The notes under the pieces were generated by a model. The model had not been told where the DNA came from and did not search any database. It saw nothing but the letters and a program-made list of their open reading frames with translations. DNA of 64,000 nucleotides from Roseicyclus sediminis. Its GTDB lineage: Bacteria; Pseudomonadota; Alphaproteobacteria; Rhodobacterales; Rhodobacteraceae. The stretch lies in NCBI RefSeq assembly GCF_025515305.1, contig NZ_JAOPHT010000010.1, forward strand, positions 80,481-144,480. Reading direction: 5' to 3'. Position 1 is the first letter of the stretch; every line of letters starts with the position of its first letter. Both the position numbers and the translations under genes were made by a program. This document shows positions 60,039 to 64,000 of this stretch, one piece after another.

Positions 60039-60151
60039 GAAAAAGAGCTGGCGACCCGGCCGGTTGGAAGAGAGACGAGGAGGCGGGTCGCCAGCAGGTT
60101 TTTCGCGTCAGGCCCCGGGGTCGTTGAAGGAAGGGAGGAGACTGACCCCGG
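60039..60151 (-). ncRNA. CcsR/cuckoo-type small RNA with two CCTCCTC-loop hairpins
   Basis: On the minus strand, hairpin 1 has 8-bp perfect arms at 60151-60144 and 60122-60115 (CCGGGGTC/GACCCCGG, extendable by G-T pairs) with a 21-nt pyrimidine loop containing CTCCTCCC. Hairpin 2 has 12-bp perfect arms at 60095-60084 and 60058-60047 with a 25-nt loop starting CCTCCTC, and is followed by TCTTTTTC, an intrinsic terminator. Paired hairpins exposing CUCCUCCC-like loops are the defining layout of the CcsR RNAs of Rhodobacter sphaeroides and the alphaproteobacterial 'cuckoo' family. Those loops can pair with Shine-Dalgarno sequences. The 5' end and promoter are not resolved. Confidence 0.7.
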
Positions 60152-60165
60152 AACTTCTGACATCT

Positions 60166-60240
60166 TCACCGTGCCCCAGCCTGTCGCCCGTGGAAATGGA
60201 ATGTCGTCCGTCGCGGCGGCGTGTTCCGCCGATGCCGCAT
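60166..60240 (-). CDS. Possible 24-residue Arg-rich leader ORF before the small RNA
   Basis: AAGGAG (60255-60250) lies nine bases before an ATG (60240). The ORF is MRHRRNTPPRRTTFHFHGRQ plus AGAR, ending 14 bp before hairpin 1 of the small RNA. A short ORF upstream of co-transcribed CcsR-type RNAs is known in Rhodobacter, where it is a longer DUF1127 protein; this ORF shows no DUF1127 pattern. Composition gives weak support, so it may be only part of the untranslated transcript. Confidence 0.3.
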   Translation of the reverse strand: MRHRRNTPPRRTTFHFHGRQAGAR

Positions 60241-60837
60241 TCTTGTGCGCTCCTTCCGCGGGCCCGTGCGGTTTCTTACGCGGTTTCGAGAGGGACAGGG
60301 TGCTGCGCTGCGGCATCGCGGGGCGAGTCGCCCGCGAATCTTCGCCCGAGCGGCACCGTGTTCTGTCCCGTGCTCGATCCGCGCGGAATGAACGGCGGCC
60401 GGATTCGGGCCGGTTGCGCCAGGGCAGGGTGCCGTTGCGGAAGGGGCCATGGGGGACTGGCCGGGGGCGGGCGAGGGGGCCGCCGCAAGCGAAAGCCTCC
60501 GCCGAACCGGAGCGTTGGTGGACCGGTCTCAGGGGAATATCCGTGGCGCTGTCCTCGGCCTTGGGTCTCTCATGACGCGGGCCCGCCGGACGCCGTGCAT
60601 CGCGCGATCCCGGGCGTTCCCGGATCGGGGGGCGGAACGCTTGGTATTTCGACGCCGATCCCGTTTCCGGCCGGCGGGATTGCTGAATTCATGGGCATGT
60701 CCCGCGCGACTCCGCGATGCGGATCGAATTTCGACATCGCGGCTTCAATCCCGTGCGGCGTTGCAATACGGTCCCACGGACCAATTTGGATTCCCGAGGG
60801 GACAGGCAGATAACTTCACGACCAAGATATGGAACGA
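60241..60837. other. Gene-poor stretch, nothing convincing seen
   Basis: Between the small-RNA region and the metallophosphoesterase there is roughly 600 bp in which all long frames (both strands) give Arg/Pro/Gly-rich translations without domain or signal-peptide features. The first ~450 bp are GC-rich; the last ~100 bp before the next gene become markedly more AT-rich. The region may carry the promoters for the minus-strand small RNA and the plus-strand phosphoesterase. Confidence 0.6.
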
Positions 60838-60863
60838 AATTTCATGTTGCGCGCTATGAAATT
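60838..60863. promoter_or_regulatory. Inverted repeat upstream of metallophosphoesterase gene
   Basis: AATTTCAT (60838-60845) and ATGAAATT (60856-60863) are perfect 8-bp inverted arms with a 10-bp spacer, 27 bp before the ATG at 60891. The AT-rich arms stand out in this genome and suit an operator for a dimeric regulator. Confidence 0.4.
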
Positions 60864-60890
60864 ACTTCGCCCCTCTGGTTCGAACCTCCG

Positions 60891-61649
60891 ATGCGAATTG
60901 CGGTCCTGTCGGATCTGCATGTGTGTTCGCGGTGGATGCCGCTGTCGAAAATAGCCGGGCTGGTGGAGCAGGCCAACGCCGAGTGTCCCGATCTGATCGT
61001 CATGCCGGGCGACTTTCTGGTGGGTCACCTGGTCGGCAAACGCCCGATTCCCGCCCGGGCCATTGCCGAGGTCCTTCAGGAATTGTCCGCGCCGCTGGGT
61101 GTCTTTGCCAGTCTTGGAAACCACGACTGGTCCGATTGCCCCGAAGCCAGCCGGAACGGACACACGAGGTCGAGCGTTGAGGACGCGTTCGAAGGGGTCG
61201 GCATTCCCGTTCTGAACAATCGCAACACGGAGTTGAAGCAAGACACGTATCTCGTGGGCCTCGATAGCGCCATCGGCACGGGAACGACCCGCCGTCCGGA
61301 CGCGCGCCACGATCCGGCCGCTGCGTTCGACGGGGTTCCGGAGGGCGCGTCCACCATCCTGATGGCCCACGAGCCGGACTTCTTCCTCGACGAACGCCGC
61401 CGGGTCGCCTTGCAGGTCAGCGGTCATACCCATGGCGGACAGGTCGGAGCGTTCGGGATCTGGGCAACCGGCCCATCACGATACGGGCGGCGACTGGACT
61501 ACGGCCTGAAGCGCGACGGCTGCCGAAACCTCGTCATCACGGCTGGTGTCGGATTCGGCGGGCTGCCGATCCGGTTGGGGAAGGTGAGCGAGTTTTCCGT
61601 CGTGACCCTCGCCCCGACCGACGACGCAAATTCGGAAGCCGCCCCTTGA
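60891..61649 (+). CDS. Calcineurin-like metallophosphoesterase
   Basis: This 252-residue protein has the metallophosphoesterase metal motifs in order: SDLH near the start (MRIAVLSDLHV), MPGDF, SLGNHDWSD, LMAHEPDF and the C-terminal SGHTHGGQVG. The pattern resembles the YkuE/UDP-2,3-diacylglucosamine hydrolase-like branch, but there is no N-terminal membrane or Tat signal. The ATG at 60891 is where the domain begins; an upstream frame to 60717 is unlikely. The substrate is unknown. Confidence 0.9.
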   Translation: MRIAVLSDLHVCSRWMPLSKIAGLVEQANAECPDLIVMPGDFLVGHLVGKRPIPARAIAEVLQELSAPLGVFASLGNHDWSDCPEASRNGHTRSSVEDAFEGVGIPVLNNRNTELKQDTYLVGLDSAIGTGTTRRPDARHDPAAAFDGVPEGASTILMAHEPDFFLDERRRVALQVSGHTHGGQVGAFGIWATGPSRYGRRLDYGLKRDGCRNLVITAGVGFGGLPIRLGKVSEFSVVTLAPTDDANSEAAP

Positions 61650-61726
61650 GCGCCATAGCCGACCCTCCGCCGCCCATGTCGGGACGGCGCCGTTTTACCG
61701 GGTCGTTGCCGGCGTCGGCCCACTGA

Positions 61727-62890
61727 ATGCGTGCGGCCCTCACCGATCCGCCCATCCTCGCCCTGACGATCGGCCAGCTTCTCGTTTCGGCGGCGCTCTA
61801 CTACCTGTTTCCAGCCATGGTGCTGGAATGGCACGCCGAGTTCGGCTGGAGCTCGGGACAACTCATGGGCGCCTTCTCGCTCTCGCTGGTGGTTCAGGGG
61901 CTCGTGGCCGCATTCGTCGGGCGCCTGATCGATCGGGGGTTTGCGACGCAGGCGATGTCGTTCGGCGCCGTTCTGGGCGCCACATGCCTGGCGCTTGTCA
62001 CGCAAGTCGCCGAAATCTGGCAGTTTTATGCGATCTGGTGCGTCATGGGGTTGGCCATGGGGCTCACGCTGTACGAGTCGGTCTTCGCGCTCATCATCAG
62101 AAGCCGGGATGATACGGCGCGGAGCAGCATCACGGCCATGACCCTTGTCGCGGGGTTCGCGTCGAGCATCGCCTATCTCGTCACGGCCTCCGTGTCCGAA
62201 GCCTGGGGTTGGCGTTCGGCGATGTTGCTCATGGCGGGTCTCGTCCTCGTGGTGAACGTGCCTCTCGTCTGGTTCGCCACGCGAAGGCTCGAGCGAGATC
62301 GCAGAAGGCTGCCGTCGCCGCCGGCGCTTGACGTGGCCCCCCGGGACCGTCCGGGTTTCTGGCCCCTCGCGCTTGGCATCAGCTTGTCCGCACTGGGGAT
62401 CGGCATCGTCGTCAGTCACCTCCTTCCGCTCCTCGCGTCGCTGGGGGTCGCGTCCGGCACGGCGGTTCTGGCGGCATCGCTTCTGGGGCCGTCGCAGGTG
62501 GCCGGAAGGCTTGCGATGACCGTTGCGGGCGACGGCGTCGAGGGGCGCCGCCTCGCGATCTGGGGGGTGTCGGGAATGGCGGTTGCGGCGGCGATCCTGC
62601 TGTCGGCGGGGTTCTTGCCGTCCCTCGTCTTCGCCTTCGCGGTGCTGCATGGCATGTGCTACGGACTGACGAGCATCCTCAGGCCGGTCATCATCCGCGA
62701 GACGCTGGGCGTCCGTGACTTCGGGGCCTCGCAGGGCGCTGTCATGCGCCCGGCCTTCCTGGCGTTCGCGGCGGCACCATTCGTGGCGGCCGTTCTGGCC
62801 GATGCGGGCGGTTATCTTCCCGTCATTCTCCTGTGTATCGCCGTGCAAACGGCCGGAGCCGCGATGCTTCTCAAACTGCCGAGGTCCTGA
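61727..62890 (+). CDS. Major facilitator superfamily transporter
   Basis: This 387-residue protein has about twelve membrane helices, including PILALTIGQLLVSAALYYLFPAMV, GAFSLSLVVQGLVAAFVGRLIDRG (the MFS loop 2-3 motif GRLIDRG) and ALGISLSALGIGIVVSHLLPLLASLGV. It is an inner-membrane permease, probably an exporter with unknown substrate. It lies 77 bp after the phosphoesterase on the same strand. Confidence 0.92.
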   Translation: MRAALTDPPILALTIGQLLVSAALYYLFPAMVLEWHAEFGWSSGQLMGAFSLSLVVQGLVAAFVGRLIDRGFATQAMSFGAVLGATCLALVTQVAEIWQFYAIWCVMGLAMGLTLYESVFALIIRSRDDTARSSITAMTLVAGFASSIAYLVTASVSEAWGWRSAMLLMAGLVLVVNVPLVWFATRRLERDRRRLPSPPALDVAPRDRPGFWPLALGISLSALGIGIVVSHLLPLLASLGVASGTAVLAASLLGPSQVAGRLAMTVAGDGVEGRRLAIWGVSGMAVAAAILLSAGFLPSLVFAFAVLHGMCYGLTSILRPVIIRETLGVRDFGASQGAVMRPAFLAFAAAPFVAAVLADAGGYLPVILLCIAVQTAGAAMLLKLPRS

Positions 62891-62998
62891 GCCGGGCCCG
62901 CCCGCCGGGATCGCGGACAACGATCAACAGCCAACGCCGTGGTGAAATCATCGACGTCGCCCCGTCATGCCCCATTCATTTGCCCCGTCCATTCGGCC

Positions 62999-63595
62999 TC
63001 AGTTCGGTTCCGTTCCCGGGATATGTCCCACGACATTTCCGAACTTCTCGTCCTTCAACAGGTCGGCGGGCGAATGCCGGCCAAGGGGATATTTGCAATA
63101 TTCGGCGCTGGTAATTACCCCCATCTCGCAAAGACAGGCCACGACGAAAGAGGAGCAGAAATACCGATCCGTTTGGTTGGCCACGCTCCGGTCCATTCCG
63201 GACGCGGCCGGAAACTCGTCAAGGCGCAATGGAACAAGGCTCTGCCTGATAAAGGTATAGGGAAACGCGAAATCGAAGCGAACGCCCTGCGTCAGCGTTT
63301 TCTCGACGAAGTCGTGGAGGGATCCTATCTGCTGCGTCGTCAATTCCGGTTTCTGACGAAGGACGCAAAGCGCCCTCTCTCTCTCCAGTGTTGCCTCGAC
63401 GCTCCAGGTCCTGATCCTGGGGAACCGCGCCTCCGCGATCGTGTTCTCGCGCAGGACGATCGACGCGTGGGTGTAGGGGCTTGCGGTATACCAGGCTATT
63501 CCCTTCTCGTACCACCGGGGGTTGGTCGGGCGGTGGAGCAGGATGTCTCCCGCCCGAAGATCGCCCACGCTCAATCGCTCTGTCCCGGTCTCCAA
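62999..63595 (-). CDS. YiiX/YebB-like permuted NlpC/P60 cysteine hydrolase, start unclear
   Basis: The reliable part begins RLSVGDLRAGDILLHRPTNP and contains the catalytic-region His in SPYTHASIVL and Cys in RYFCSSFVVACLCEMGV. This matches the permuted papain-like (peptidase C92/YiiX) fold that cleaves amides or thioesters. The frame is open up to 63892 but the upstream residues are Arg/Gly-rich and look non-coding, and it contains no ATG before 63892. A TTG at 63595 is my tentative start. The gene may be truncated at the 5' end. No signal peptide is visible. Confidence 0.65.
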   Translation of the reverse strand: METGTERLSVGDLRAGDILLHRPTNPRWYEKGIAWYTASPYTHASIVLRENTIAEARFPRIRTWSVEATLERERALCVLRQKPELTTQQIGSLHDFVEKTLTQGVRFDFAFPYTFIRQSLVPLRLDEFPAASGMDRSVANQTDRYFCSSFVVACLCEMGVITSAEYCKYPLGRHSPADLLKDEKFGNVVGHIPGTEPN

Positions 63596-64000
63596 ATCCG
63601 TCCACCCGGTCAGGAGGCCGCCGGCCCTGAGGCACCCCCGCGCGACGACACCGCGTCTTGCCGACCGGCGTGTCGCCCGCGTCGCCGAACCGCCGCCATC
63701 GGAGCGCCGCGTCCTCCCGCGCGCACGAACGTGCCGTTCCGTTCCGTGGACGGAAGGCGCGCGGCCAGGGTCGCGATTGCCGGGGTGCCGCAAAGGTCCA
63801 AATGCCGTCCTTTCCGCCTTCCGGGCGGTGCTGGGCGCCCCGGAAAATCCCCGGAGAGCTGCAGATGTGATCCGCTCATGATAGCCGAGCATGCTTTATA
63901 TTGAATAGGGCGCTTCGCGCGTCCTAGTGGTCTCGCTCATGTCGAAATCGCTCGAAAACGTCCGGTTTCTTGCTTGGCGGCGTAGGTTGGGCGCGACTTG
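63596..64000. other. Terminal stretch without a supported gene
   Basis: No convincing coding signal is seen here on either strand except the possible 5' extension of the YiiX-like gene. A short open frame starting at 63939 (MSKSLENVRFLAWRRRLGAT) runs off the right edge; it has no clear ribosome site and could be the beginning of a gene whose body lies outside the window. Confidence 0.5.

Noticed and set aside
59941..60813. 290-codon plus-strand frame in the gene-poor region
   Set aside because: It crosses the small-RNA hairpins and its terminator, has no ribosome site or domain, and is Arg/Gly/Pro-rich; judged non-coding.
63939..64000. Possible gene start MSKSLENVRFLAWRRRLGAT at the right edge
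   Set aside because: Only 20 codons are visible and no ribosome site is evident; it cannot be judged without sequence beyond the window.

Overview
The window is about 64 kb of very GC-rich DNA with tightly packed genes. It reads as the chromosome of an alphaproteobacterium of the Rhodobacteraceae (Rhodobacter/Roseobacter type). Supporting signs are the rpmF-plsX-fabH-ihfA-merR block, the pepA/lptF-lptG-lptD-surA-pdxA block, a double-length dCTP deaminase, olsB, GapR and the ccmABCDG order. There is no rRNA, no CRISPR array and no recognisable insertion sequence. One tRNA (Pro, GGG) is present.

Layout. 0-5 kb: the 3' end of a photolyase gene with a DUF2256 zinc-ribbon gene, then malate synthase G, a GlcG/HbpS protein, a RidA-like protein and a class I amidotransferase-type hydrolase. 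5-10.5 kb, minus strand: a TPM-domain protein, a four-gene GerW/DUF2953 cluster, and an ATP-dependent DNA ligase / exonuclease pair with an esterase gene between them. 10.6-14 kb: an isolated FliG homologue, two small secreted proteins sharing a Cys-Trp-Asp motif, dcd and tRNA-Pro. 14-18.6 kb: merR-type gene, ihfA, fabH, plsX, rpmF and DUF177, with a clear sigma-70-like promoter before rpmF. 18.7-31 kb: bamE, olsB, tyrS/anmK, transporters, small enzymes and enolase. 30.7-33.6 kb: cytochrome c maturation genes ccmA-B-C-D-G, divergent from aconitase. 36.7-43.8 kb: SDR, DDAH, methyltransferase, DUF1223, lipid A acyltransferase, a DksA-like cluster and GapR. 43.8-50.1 kb: the outer-membrane LPS export block. 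50.4-59.9 kb: leucyl aminopeptidase, HolC, retropepsin, MarC, an ABC-F ATPase, Ndk, a dihaem peroxidase and a 2OG-Fe(II) oxygenase. 60-64 kb is looser: a long gene-poor stretch, a metallophosphoesterase, an MFS exporter and a YiiX-like hydrolase.

Two signals go beyond ordinary annotation. First, the minus strand at about 60.04-60.15 kb encodes two strong hairpins, each displaying a CCTCCTC-type pyrimidine loop, and the second ends in a T-tract. This is the architecture of the CcsR/'cuckoo' anti-Shine-Dalgarno small RNAs of Rhodobacteraceae. A 24-codon ORF with a good ribosome site lies just upstream. Second, two very short genes 2 kb apart (56.7 and 58.7 kb) encode unrelated Pro/Gln- or Pro/Lys-rich bodies that end in the identical C-terminal peptide FTDWASI, inside a 26-nt identical DNA block. 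This suggests an undescribed family of tail-tagged microproteins.

How the genes work together. Much of the window serves the envelope: BamE, LptD/F/G, SurA, an LpxL-type acyltransferase, OlsB and FabH/PlsX. Other parts serve central carbon flow (malate synthase, aconitase, enolase), cytochrome c biogenesis together with a dihaem peroxidase, and DNA repair (photolyase, damage-response ligase and exonuclease).
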